From Catenaria anguillulae PL171 (Eukaryota > Blastocladiomycota > Blastocladiomycetes > Blastocladiales > Catenariaceae), in NCBI GenBank assembly GCA_002102555.1, contig MCFL01000340.1, forward strand, positions 1-24,091: a stretch of DNA of 24,091 nt. Direction: 5' to 3'. Of this stretch, positions 7,271-16,337 are shown in pieces. The notes under the pieces were generated by a model that was not told the DNA's origin, did no database searches, and saw only the letters and a program-made list of their open reading frames with translations. Every line of letters begins with the position of its first letter. Position 1 is the stretch's first letter. Both the position numbers and the translations under genes were made by a program.

Positions 7271-8848
7271 CTACAACTTTGCACTCGGTACAATGCCCTC
7301 TCCCGGTCGCATTTCCAACCCGGTGGGCGTGGGCGTAATCTTACTCTTCATGGGCTCTGCCCGCTCAGGCAACTTGACCGTCTTACTCACCTCCTTGACT
7401 TTGTCCCCACCGCCATCCTTGCGATCAAAAAAGACAACCACCACAGTGATATCGTCGCGATACCTGCGCGACAAGGGTGCGGGAATCTTGAGCAGCGACG
7501 CCACAAGCTCCGTGTCGCGAGCGCCAAAGGCGTTGCGCACAACGTGGGCGGCGGCATTCTTGTCTTGATGCGCCCAGTGGCCCTTTTCTTGGCGAGCGAG
7601 GTATTCGCCAACCATGTCAATGACTTGGTCGTTGGTTGCACGTTCCCAAAGCCCGTCGGTTGCGAGCACTGTGATGGTTTCAAACAATGCGTATGTGAGT
7701 TGCAAAGAATGCCAAAACAACAAAGCATAAAAGAGAGAGAATGATGAGAAAAAAAAAGTACCCATGAACCGATCATTTTCATCCAAGACATACTCGACCG
7801 CCTCCGGGTGTGCCGTGACATATGGCGGCGTCTTAAAGTTCCTTGGCATGTGCTTGTACGGATACTGGGACCCTTCAAACACTTTACCGACCCACTCTTG
7901 GACATCGTGTGCCCACTTGTACCGAGCATCGCCCATGGACCGGAACGGTTGCAATCCGCCCAGCACGCGCTTGCGCATGACAACAGTGGCCTCTTCGCCT
8001 GGATGCTCTGCGCGCATGCGCGCCACTTCGGCTGGGTTGTCTGCGTCGTGATCCCGTGTCAATGCCACGGCAGCATACTTGTTTGCCTCGGGGGATTGGC
8101 GGCGGCCAATGACGGCGCGACAATCGCCCGCGTGGGCAACAAGCAGCTTGTTGCCATCAATCACGGTTGACACGAGGACTGCGCCAGCCATGGCGGGCAT
8201 GAGCATGGCCTGCGCTGTGTCGGGCTTGACGTGCGGGCCCATGGCTTGCACTTGTGGGGCCAGTGACATGAGATCTGCGTCAAACTCGTCAAACGCCGCC
8301 ACAAGTGCTTGCTTGCACTTGCCGTCGACGAGCAGCCGGCGCGACACGTAGTTGTGGAACACTTGGCTCAGCAGTTCCGAGCACTGCCAGCCTGCATGGC
8401 CGTCAAACACGCTGACGAGCACTTGGCCTTGGTCCGTGACACTGATGGCGTGTCGGTCTTCGACGGGGTCGTTGGATGCAACATAGGTCGAGTGCATTTC
8501 CAGGTTGGCCGAAGGCACGGACCACACGTGGGCGTGGTTGGAAATGACGCGATGGACAAATTGAGCAGCCGGGGAGAGCGACGAGATGCGTTCGCCAAGA
8601 ATGTTTGTTTCGTTTGGATCGAGCGGCTTGGCGAGCGTGTCGTAGGCGAACCCGGCACCGGCCGCGACAGCGCCCACCAGAACGTATTTGCCAAGGCGGG
8701 CCATGTTGATGGCGGCGGTGGCGGGGGTCACGTAGGAGCGGCGAAGGTGAGCGGCAGCAAACGGGGTGCGGGAGGCAGAGGCACAGGCGGAGGCAGAGGC
8801 AGAGGCGGAGCGGGTCAGGGAGGCGGCCGCGCGGGCAAGGAGGGTCAT
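7271..8848 (-). CDS. Mitochondrial PP2C, pyruvate dehydrogenase phosphatase type
   Basis: Likely a PDP/PTC5 ortholog, removing the inhibitory phosphate from the E1-alpha subunit of pyruvate dehydrogenase in the mitochondrial matrix. Exons 7762-8848 and 7271-7668 give 494 residues. The 93-base intron (GTACTT...CACAG, phase 1) must be removed, although the frame stays open through it. The N-terminus is an Ala/Ser/Arg-rich targeting peptide, partly a hexamer repeat. PP2C metal and catalytic motifs appear in order: PVEDRH, VSVFDGHAGWQCS, AHAGDCRAVIGRR, TRDHDADNP, GLQPFRSMGDARYKW, PPYVTAHPE, VLATDGLWERATNDQ, RDDITVVVVFF. The long insert around the PFR/GDARYKW region fits the PDP subclass rather than PTC1-type enzymes. 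A paralog lies 6 kb away on the + strand. Confidence 0.88.
   Translation of the reverse strand: MTLLARAAASLTRSASASASACASASRTPFAAAHLRRSYVTPATAAINMARLGKYVLVGAVAAGAGFAYDTLAKPLDPNETNILGERISSLSPAAQFVHRVISNHAHVWSVPSANLEMHSTYVASNDPVEDRHAISVTDQGQVLVSVFDGHAGWQCSELLSQVFHNYVSRRLLVDGKCKQALVAAFDEFDADLMSLAPQVQAMGPHVKPDTAQAMLMPAMAGAVLVSTVIDGNKLLVAHAGDCRAVIGRRQSPEANKYAAVALTRDHDADNPAEVARMRAEHPGEEATVVMRKRVLGGLQPFRSMGDARYKWAHDVQEWVGKVFEGSQYPYKHMPRNFKTPPYVTAHPEAVEYVLDENDRFMGTFFFSSFSLFYALLFWHSLQLTYALFETITVLATDGLWERATNDQVIDMVGEYLARQEKGHWAHQDKNAAAHVVRNAFGARDTELVASLLKIPAPLSRRYRDDITVVVVFFDRKDGGGDKVKEVSKTVKLPERAEPMKSKITPTPTGLEMRPGEGIVPSAKL
8770..8818. repeat. GAGGCA-type hexamer repeat in leader sequence
   Basis: Tandem imperfect GAGGCA/GAGGCG units. 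On the minus strand they encode the alternating Ser-Ala stretch of the mitochondrial targeting peptide of the phosphatase. Confidence 0.75.
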
Positions 8849-9385
8849 TGTGCGAAATTGCTTGCTTGCGTTGGTGCTTGGCGGTGGTTTTCAGGGATCA
8901 CTGCCAGTCGAAATAAATACGAGGTGGCGGATGGTCGGCGTGGGCGAGTTGAGGTCGAGGTCGAGGTCGTGTCGCGAGTGCGAGTGAGGGCACGGATGCA
9001 TCAACGAGGCAACGAGTCAGTGACGGAGTGAATGCCGATGGTAGGCACTTACTGTATTGTATTGTATTGTATTAATCCATTCCAATACGATACGATACAT
9101 GAGTGAGTCATCACATCCTGCTAGGTCGCGGCCCGACATGCTCCGACGACGTCGACTGACCATCAAGTGCGCCGACGTTCCTCAAGCTCAAGCAGTGAAG
9201 GTGATGTCTTGACGCAAATTAAAGCGACTCTGAGCATTTTGACATTGATCCGACTGGGCCTCTCGCTCTGCTCTGCTCTGCACTGATCTACCATCTGTTC
9301 CTCTGTTAACCACGTCTCCGACCATCGTCCCCCCTCCAACCTCGAACCGAACCGGAACCGTTGAACAGCCGTGATCATCACGAAA
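8849..9385. other. Divergent promoter region, phosphatase / RAD21
   Basis: 537 bases between two divergent start codons. It holds a TATTG pentamer repeat (9053-9073), a TACGA repeat just after it and a CTCTG repeat near 9264-9283. No gene is visible. It is the likely shared promoter region. Confidence 0.6.
9053..9073. repeat. (TGTAT)n pentanucleotide microsatellite
   Basis: Four tandem TGTAT units, followed at about 9084-9100 by a shorter ACGAT repeat. It lies in the divergent promoter region. Confidence 0.85.
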
Positions 9386-11617
9386 ATGCTCCTGTCGGAC
9401 CAAATCCTCAACCACCGGTCGCCCCTCGCCAAGGTCTGGCTCGCCGCCCACTACGACCGCAAGCTGTCCAAGCGCGACATCTTCCAGGCCTCCATCGCAA
9501 AGACGGTCCAGGCCATCCTGGCCGACGCGGGCGACCCGCGCGCCCTGCGCCTCTCTGGCCAGCTGCTCGTCGGCGTCGTCCGCATCTACTCGCGCAAGGC
9601 AAAGTACCTGCTCGACGAGTGCAACGAGGCCAAAATCTCGATCCAGCTCGCGTTCAAACCGGGATCCGTCAATGTTGATTTGCCTGGCGCTACCGGTGCT
9701 CCTGCTTCCTCTACCCAATCAGCTACCACCCATGATCGCCAATCCGCGGCCGCGGCCAGGGCACACTTGACGCTCGCCGACACACTTGCCGAATTCGACC
9801 TGCTGCTTGTCCCCGCAACCGCCGGCGCGGCCGCCTCATCCATGGCGGGTGCAGGCGACTGGGCAGATGCCATGCCTGCAACCCCGCAACTCTCGCTTGC
9901 CCGTCGTGCAGACATCACGCTGGCCGATGCTGATCTCTTGTCGACATCGGCAGCCGCCAAGGGCGCCCAAGCCCCGCCCACGCCGACATTGCGCGCTTCT
10001 TCGCGCCAGGCTGGCGCCGCAGGCATTTCATCCTCGGCTTCGGGCGCCAACGGCGCTGGCCGTGACGACCGCATGGATATCGACTTGGACGACGTGCCCA
10101 TGCTTGACCTCGGGCTGGACCTTGGCCTGGATTTCGGATCGGGCGCCGATCTCAGCGATATTGAATTGGGCCGTCGCGCACAAGTCGACGGGGATGCGGG
10201 CCTCTTGTCCATGGACGCCACGCTTGCCACGCCCAGAAAGGACCCTGCGGGCGGCCAGCTGCACGACTTGGATGACCAAGCGCCCAGTTTCATGGACCTC
10301 GGACTCGACTTGGACCTTGCCCAAGGTGGCGCGGACGGTGCAAGGGGCACTGGCTTGGACTTGGATTTCGGCCTGGGCCACGACGACTCGCATGCATTGC
10401 ACGCCGGCGACCTTGCGGATGCGGGCGCCGCCGCAGGTGCCGGACGTTTATTGTTTGACGACGACGAGCACGACGATCAGCCCGATGCACACAAGCAAGC
10501 AGCCGACCAGTTCTTCAACGACGACGATGGCCTTGAAACCCTTGAATCGGCGGCGGCGGCCGCTGCCGGCGGGGCATCGCGCAAGCGCCGTCGTGCACAC
10601 CTCGACCAGGCCACCGAGCTCAACCAGCGCGTGCTCAGCCGCATGGTCAATGACGCGTCCGAGCTCGTCAGACCCGGCGGCATGGCCAAGGTGCCCGGAA
10701 GCAGGGTCCAAGCGCAGTGGATGCAAGTGTTGGCAAAGGCCACGGCCGCAGGCAAGACCGGTCAGGGCCAAGGCGAGCGCGCGTCGGATCAGGTCATGAT
10801 GGGCGTGTTTGCCTTGGATGCAGAGGGGAATGTGGATTTGGTGGAGAGAGACGAGGCAGACGAAAACGGTGACGAGAATGTCGACGAGGTGGCCGTGGTC
10901 GAATTGATGCGTTTGTTGATGGCCAAGCGGCCGCGCGTTGGCGAGGCAAGCAAGCACGTTGGCAAGGATAAGGATACCAAGGAGGATCAGGACAAGCACG
11001 CCGACAAGAACATGGACGACGGGTTCGACATGCATCAGCAGCAGCAAGACGGGGAGTTCGGCGGCATGATGGACGACATGATGATGGATGGCGGTGCCGC
11101 TGGCGCAGACGGCCACGACTATGCGTTCGGTGATGTGGACATGCACACGGGCGATCGCACCGGACTTGGGCTCGGACTCGACGACGATCTGTCGGCTCTG
11201 CAAGATCCATCGAGCATGCATGACGGCGGCCCCGACGCCGAATTTGAACAGCCTTCATCGTCTGCTGCGTCGCGGTCGGCACAACTCTTGATTGATGACG
11301 ATGCCGAGCTCGCGCGCGACGCTTATGCGGCCGACGACCAGCATAACCTCGACACGCAAACGGGATACTCAAAGTCGTCGATTCGCACCATTCGCGAACT
11401 CCAGGCCAAGTTTTCGGCCGTCAATGCGGAGGCCGGCGCCCAGGTCTTGTTGACGAGCAAGCAGTTGATTGAGGGCAAGTCCAGGGCAGAGGCCGCCCGG
11501 TCGTTTTACGAGTTGTTGCTGCTCGGCACCAGGAACTTGGTCAAGGTGAGCCAAGACGAGGCCTTTGGCGAGATTCGGGTCGAGGCAAAGGATGGGCTGT
11601 TTGAGGTTGGTGTTTGA
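9386..11617 (+). CDS. RAD21: Cohesin kleisin subunit RAD21/SCC1
   Basis: The kleisin closes the SMC1-SMC3 ring that holds sister chromatids together, and separase cuts it at anaphase. It is a single exon of 743 residues. I chose the ATG giving MLLSDQILNHRSPLAKVWLA. The N-terminal Rad21/Rec8 domain covers residues 1 to about 95, with LRLSGQLLVGVVRIYSRKAK and YLLDECNEA, nearly identical to other eukaryotes. The C-terminal winged helix that binds SMC1 is also clear (FYELLLLGTRNLVKVSQ). The middle is acidic and repetitive, with LDLGLD-type repeats near residues 240-255, 310-345 and 590-600. A good separase consensus, SDIELGRR, sits near residue 260, and a basic SRKRRRAH near residue 400 could be a nuclear signal. 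The strong resemblance to Scc1 and the full length favour RAD21 over meiotic REC8. Confidence 0.93.
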   Translation: MLLSDQILNHRSPLAKVWLAAHYDRKLSKRDIFQASIAKTVQAILADAGDPRALRLSGQLLVGVVRIYSRKAKYLLDECNEAKISIQLAFKPGSVNVDLPGATGAPASSTQSATTHDRQSAAAARAHLTLADTLAEFDLLLVPATAGAAASSMAGAGDWADAMPATPQLSLARRADITLADADLLSTSAAAKGAQAPPTPTLRASSRQAGAAGISSSASGANGAGRDDRMDIDLDDVPMLDLGLDLGLDFGSGADLSDIELGRRAQVDGDAGLLSMDATLATPRKDPAGGQLHDLDDQAPSFMDLGLDLDLAQGGADGARGTGLDLDFGLGHDDSHALHAGDLADAGAAAGAGRLLFDDDEHDDQPDAHKQAADQFFNDDDGLETLESAAAAAAGGASRKRRRAHLDQATELNQRVLSRMVNDASELVRPGGMAKVPGSRVQAQWMQVLAKATAAGKTGQGQGERASDQVMMGVFALDAEGNVDLVERDEADENGDENVDEVAVVELMRLLMAKRPRVGEASKHVGKDKDTKEDQDKHADKNMDDGFDMHQQQQDGEFGGMMDDMMMDGGAAGADGHDYAFGDVDMHTGDRTGLGLGLDDDLSALQDPSSMHDGGPDAEFEQPSSSAASRSAQLLIDDDAELARDAYAADDQHNLDTQTGYSKSSIRTIRELQAKFSAVNAEAGAQVLLTSKQLIEGKSRAEAARSFYELLLLGTRNLVKVSQDEAFGEIRVEAKDGLFEVGV

Positions 11618-12427
11618 ACCAACTACGTTTCTTGTTTTCCTTTCGACGTTCATTCTCGTTTTCTTTCCTGCGCGTTTCTCTGTCGTTCCTATTTATTCTC
11701 GTTCTCTATCCCTCGATCTCCCTCCTTGCTCCTATTGACCCACTTCCCAAAGACCTACAAGACGTCTCTCGTTGTTGTTGGGTGCATGAGTGATGAGCTG
11801 CCTTCCTTGTTGCTGTGATTCTGGCGCTTGTCTCGTTTTGATTCGCCCCCCTCAGTCAGACCTGCATTTGCCATCATTCACTCCTCCGTTCTTTCGTATA
11901 CACCTCCATGCTCTCTTGTTACAAGCCAGGGCTCTTTTCGCTCCGCCTTCGTGACCATTCTGCGATCACAGTCGCTTCCTCTCGTGTTGCCCACCCCGGC
12001 CGAGCTTTGGTTTTTGTTGCTGTTGTTTTCTCCTTTTTCCTTGCATTGATTATGTATTTATGTCTCCCGTGATCGAATCGAGTGCATATTTCGATACCTA
12101 TGGTGCTGAACTGTGATACCCATCATACGTCACGGCCTTGTGGCGTAAGCTGCCGGCGCCGATCCACACGCCTCAGTCTCAATGCAGACCTCCAGACGGT
12201 GAACACATGCATTGATGTAAATCCGGAGAAGGACCATGTACACAAGTATTCGGTCTATGTAAGCACTTTATGCATTACGAAAAGCAGCGGCGACTCATCT
12301 CGATTGGCCATTTCAACGCCCTCCGCCTCCACTCGCCCTCCACTCGCCATCCGCCTTCATCTTGTGCACTGAACCACGTAGCCAACCAACGCACGCAGGC
12401 CCAAGCAAAGCACACACATAAAACAGC
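11618..12427. other. Intergenic RAD21-END3, 810 bp
   Basis: RAD21 and END3 lie in tandem on the + strand. The first part is pyrimidine-rich (TTTCTT, CTCGTT runs), typical of a fungal 3' region. The last 150 bases before the END3 ATG are CA-rich, like a 5' untranslated region. No gene is seen. Confidence 0.5.
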
Positions 12428-13795
12428 ATGTCCACCTACAGCGGCATCTCTATCGCCGAACGCGACCGGTACCGCTCCATCTTCACGTCACTGGGACCCA
12501 TCAACTCGGTTGTGACGGGTGACCAATGCCGGTCCGTGTTTCTGCAATCGGATTTGCCGCAGGCACAGCTGCAGCAAATCTGGGAGCTGGCCGACCTCGA
12601 TCAAGACGGCACGCTCGATGTGGAGGAGTTTATCATTGCCATGCGCCTCATTTACGACACGCTCAATGGTGTGCCTGTGCCGAGCGTGATTCCCGAACAC
12701 ATGGTCCCGCCCATCAAGCAGGCGCTGGCCCGGGTCAATCCAAGTGTGGATCCGTTGGCTAGGGCCGCAGGCGTTCCCGGGATTCCGACGCTGGCGAGCA
12801 TGGGGCAGCCGGCGTATGATATGGGGATGGGGATGGGCATGGGCATGGGGTCGGGGATGGGGTCGGATCCGAGCATGTTTGCGAGTCAAGTGGCCGGCCA
12901 GGTGTTGCGAGGCGTATGTGTGCTCTCCATTTTACTGTGATCTCCTTCCCTCACAGCTGACCTCGGCGCGCTCACTCGACCGTTGTAGCCAAGCATTGAA
13001 TTCACCGACACGTACGACTGGTACATGCCGCCTGCCGAAAAGCTCAAGTATGAGATGGAATTTGAGCGCGCGCCAACCGAAAACGATCTCCTTGCAAGTA
13101 CGTACGCTTTTCCTTCCTCTTGACTTTTGCCATCCCATGTCCATGCTCATGTACCCTCTCCTCCGCTACTTCCGTCAGAGCACCACGCCTATGAAGCCTT
13201 CCTGCTGTCTCGCCGCCCAAACGACGAGTTTGAAATTCTGTGGTCCATTGTGGATCTGCACGGACAAGGCGCCATCTCCGCAGACCAGTACGTGTGCATG
13301 CAACACATTCTCAACATGCGCAAGTCCAACAAACCGTTCCCGCGATCGCTGCCGCCCGAAGTCATTGCCAAATTCAAATCCGTCACGTCGCGCACCCCAG
13401 CTGCGGGCATGTCGCGATCCACGTCGGGCGCGCTCAACGAGCCTGCAAAGCAGCCCGTGGTGGTCACTGCAAGTGACGATGCCAAAGTGAAAGCGCTCGA
13501 AGAGGAACTTGCGTTCTTGCAGCGCGAGCTTGCAAAGTTGAGCGACACGAGCAGTGGCACGGCCGAGGAGCCCAGTTTGGTCAAGGAGTTTGAGCAGCGT
13601 GCGGCAAAGATGCAGGAGGTGATTACGTGGGTCAATGAGCATTTGGGCATGTTGCCAACAAAGGACGCGGCAGCTGCTGGAGGAGGAGGAGGAGCCGCGG
13701 GGCAGGTCGAGTTGGCGGCCATGTTGAGCGGGTTGAAGGACGAGCTGGTGGTCGCCGAGGCGCAGTTTGCGAGGGAAAAGTCGACCACGATTTAA
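12428..13795 (+). CDS. END3: End3, EH-domain protein of the endocytic actin complex
   Basis: End3 works with Pan1 and Sla1 to couple endocytic coats to actin assembly at the plasma membrane. Exons 12428-12913, 12989-13097 and 13179-13795 give 403 residues, with GTATGT and GTACGT donors and in-frame joins. The N-terminal EH domain has IWELADLDQDGTLDVEEFII and AMRLIYDTLNG, closely matching yeast End3 (IWDLADIDSDGQLDFEEF). The next block, YDWYMPPAEKLKYE, matches End3's FDWYMSPADKSKYE. A second, degenerate EH domain follows (LWSIVDLHGQGAISADQY). A Met-Gly repeat lies near residues 132-146. The C-terminus has a coiled-coil stretch (KALEEELAFLQRELAKL). The order EH, DWYM, degenerate EH and coiled coil identifies End3 rather than Eps15 or Pan1. 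Confidence 0.92.
12821..12863. repeat. GGGATG-type repeat encoding Met-Gly
   Basis: Imperfect ATGGGG/ATGGGC units in exon 1 of END3. They encode the MGMGMG linker between the EH domain and the DWYM block. The repeat is in frame and the protein reads through it cleanly. Confidence 0.8.
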
Positions 13796-13918
13796 GTTGG
13801 GCTCAAGTGTGATGGGTGGCCTTTCTTGCACATACACATGCGGATTTGAATACAAGGACAGTGGTTCCAAATCTCCAAATGTTGCTTGCCGATGTTGTTA
13901 ACTTGAACTGCCTGTCTT

Positions 13919-14494
13919 TCACATCAAGCTCCTGTCAACTCTTCGCTGCACCATGGCGTCCATCGCGAGCTTGACCCACCCGGCGTGGTCACAGTTGCGA
14001 TGGTAAGTGGACGCTTAGGAATCCAACCTTTTGTCTGGCAAAATCATGTCCTGCTGCTTTCGGCGGGAGAATCGAGGAGGCGGGTACCTTCACAGCCGTC
14101 ACGGTCGCCGCCAACACTCAGCCAAGCTGGTCGACTCGGATTCGGTCTTTTCCCAACATAGGTTACCGCCATAAGCCTCCTCAATTGCACGCAAGCTTGC
14201 ATGCAGCCTTGCAAAATCATCTCTCTTGAGCTGTTGCCACCGTCTCCAGGAACAACTGACCGACCACAGCAGCCAACCCGGGAGTGAGGCTTGACACCTG
14301 AGCGTGAAAGAGTACCTTCGCGTCCATCCGGTCATTGACAGAGACACGAATCCTCGCACAAGCGATAGAGGCCAGCATCTGGCCATCAATACAAACGATG
14401 GTATACTACAAAAACCACGGTGTCCCGCGGCTGACGACGAGTTTGGAATGCCCATGACCACATCCCCGTCCCCATTCTCTTCCCCTCCATTCAT
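13919..14494 (-). CDS. Possible small gene of unknown function
   Basis: On the minus strand an ATG at 14494 starts an acidic leader. After a TTTTTGTAG acceptor, a 62-codon frame from 14405 reads YTIVCIDGQMLASIACAR, then DRMDAKVLFHAQVSSLTPGL and VVGQLFLETVATAQER. One missing base further on, the reading continues as DDFARLHASLRAIEEAYG up to a GTAACC donor. A last exon, ending with TGA at 13921-13919, reads NCDHAGWVKLAMDAMVQRRV. Composition and helix-like patterns look coding, and the gene would lie between convergent END3 and divergent PDP2. I do not recognise the family. On the opposite strand an ATG at 13952 leads to a GTAAGT donor, so the strand is not certain. Confidence 0.35.
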
Positions 14495-14525
14495 TATTTT
14501 TGTTTCCGACTCCCCGCTTTGAGTC

Positions 14526-16292
14526 ATGCTTCTCTCGACATTTCCCATTCGCACCTTGGGCACTACTCGCCACTTTCACCCGGCACTGTCTCGCCAAGGT
14601 CTTGCTGGTCTTTCTTCGAAAGCTGGCATTGTGATCCGTCCGCGGACCTGTTTCTCGACCAACGCAACTGACGCGTTTGGAGCCAAAGATCAACAATCTG
14701 ACTCCGGCCAATCTCGTTCCAAATCCATCGCCATTGGGTAGTACACTGACTTGACAATATGCCTTGATTCACGGGATTCCAAGACTCACCCATCTCCTTC
14801 ACCATTCTTCATAGCTTGACAGCCGCCACCGCGGCCTCTGCCCTTGTCTACTTCCTCAAGTCCCGCACTTCCACTGAACCCACCACTCTGTCCAACGTGC
14901 CGCTTTCCTCGCTCTCTGCCCAAGACCAATACATTCACTCGACACTGACCCAGCACGCGCAAATCCACGCGCACCCGGCGCTCAAGGCGCAAATCCACTC
15001 GACTTATGTCGCATCCAACAACCCGATCGAAGACCGGCTGGCCATCACGGCCATGCCCAAGGGCAAGCAGTTGCTCGTGTCAGTGTTTGACGGGCACGCC
15101 GGGTGGCAATGTGCACATGTGTTGAAGCAGTGGTACGCAAACTATGTTGCGCGCATTGTGGAAATGCGCAAGTATCCTCTGGGCGAGGCCATGGGTGTTG
15201 CGTTGGACGAGTTTGACGCGGACTTGATGGGACTGCCCAATGAGGCAAAGAACATGGAAACGCTGGGGATGGAGATTGACCAGATAAGCGAGATCTTGTT
15301 GCCTGCCATGGCTGGGTCGGTCGTCGTGTATGTCATTCCACCCATCGTTTCAATTGACTCCCCTTTGCAGCTCTTCTGACACACACGTTGTTTACATTCA
15401 ACGATGATCAGGTCGGCCATGATTGACGAGACTTCCATCCACGTTGCCAATGCGGGCGACTCACGCGCCGTAATCGGCCGACGCACCTCATCTTCGCCTG
15501 GCTGGACCTCCGTACCGCTCACCATCGACCACAATGCCGAGAACCCCGCTGAGGTTGCGCGGCTCAAGCGCGAGCATCCTGGTGAAGAAGACACCGTGAT
15601 CACGGACCAAGGCCGCGTGATTCGCGGCCTCAATGTGTTCCGGTCGGCGGGCGACGGCAGGTTCAAGTGGGCAAAGGATGTCAGGGAATGGGTGTGTGGC
15701 AAGTTTGTGGGTAGCGAGTACAAGTACTCGCGCGATATCCCGTGGAGCTTGAGTCCGCCGTACATTACGGCAAAGAGTGAGGTGGTCAGGCACGTGTTGG
15801 AGGATGGAGACGAGTTTTTGGGTACGCTGGCTCAACTTGTGGCATGGCATGTGGAATTCCTGGGTTCCTGACACTGCAACATTGTCATGCTTGGCTTCAG
15901 TGATGGCAACCGACGGTCTGTGGGAACATGCGACCAACGACCAAGTTGTCGCTTCCATTGGTGCCTACCTCGACCGCAACAACAAGTCGCACCCTGATTC
16001 CGAGCCCGCTGGCCTGAACGACGCAAAGTGGGCGCTTCAGGACCGCAATGCCGCAGCGCACACGATCCGCAATGCGATTGGCGGGAAAGATTCCGATAAG
16101 GTTGCGCACCTGTTCAAGATTCCACACCCAGAGTCGCGCGACCACCGAGACGATATCTCGGTAGTTGTGGTCTTCTTGGGCAAGGCGCTTGACAAGTTGC
16201 CAGGCGTGCAAGGCGCAGTGCAAACGGTCCCCGTCGCAGATCCAAACAAGGGCAAAATGAAGGTGTCCATGGAAAAGGGATTGCATGTGTAA
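14526..16292 (+). CDS. Second mitochondrial PP2C, PDP/PTC5-like
   Basis: Paralog of the phosphatase at 7.3-8.8 kb, with the same predicted role at the pyruvate dehydrogenase complex. Four exons (14526-14737, 14815-15327, 15412-15821, 15901-16292) join in frame to 508 residues. Donors are GTAGTA, GTATGT and GTACGC. The leader is rich in Arg, Ser and Leu without acids (MLLSTFPIRTLGTTRHF), typical of matrix targeting. A hydrophobic stretch follows the first intron. Motifs are STYVASNNPIEDRL, VSVFDGHAGWQCA, NAGDSRAVIGRR, IDHNAENPAEV, FRSAGDGRFKW, VMATDGLWEHATNDQ and RDDISVVVVFL. All PP2C metal ligands visible in the paralog are kept. The last intron sits at exactly the same codon and phase as the only intron of the paralog; the other two are specific to this copy. 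Confidence 0.9.
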
Positions 16293-16337
16293 AAGAAATT
16301 CGTCGTTGTCCAAGTACCAAAAGACACACTCGTCGTT

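Noticed and set aside
5191-9073. Short tandem repeats considered as a CRISPR array or centromere/telomere signal
   Set aside because: Units are 2-6 bases without spacers and isolated; they are ordinary microsatellites.
9586-10350. 254-codon minus-strand frame, Ser/Ala-rich
   Set aside because: Antisense shadow of RAD21 coding sequence in GC-rich codons; the RAD21 assignment is unambiguous.
10448-11221. Long open frame antisense to RAD21 (257 codons), His/Leu/Val-rich
   Set aside because: It mirrors the acidic Asp/Gly-rich RAD21 linker. GAC/GAT-rich codons read backwards give Val/Ile/His. No domain or independent signal is seen.
13952-14010. + strand ATG followed by 16 codons and a GTAAGT donor
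   Set aside because: The donor is good, but I found no downstream exon with coding character on the + strand. The minus strand over the same bases reads more protein-like. Kept only as a caveat to the unknown gene.
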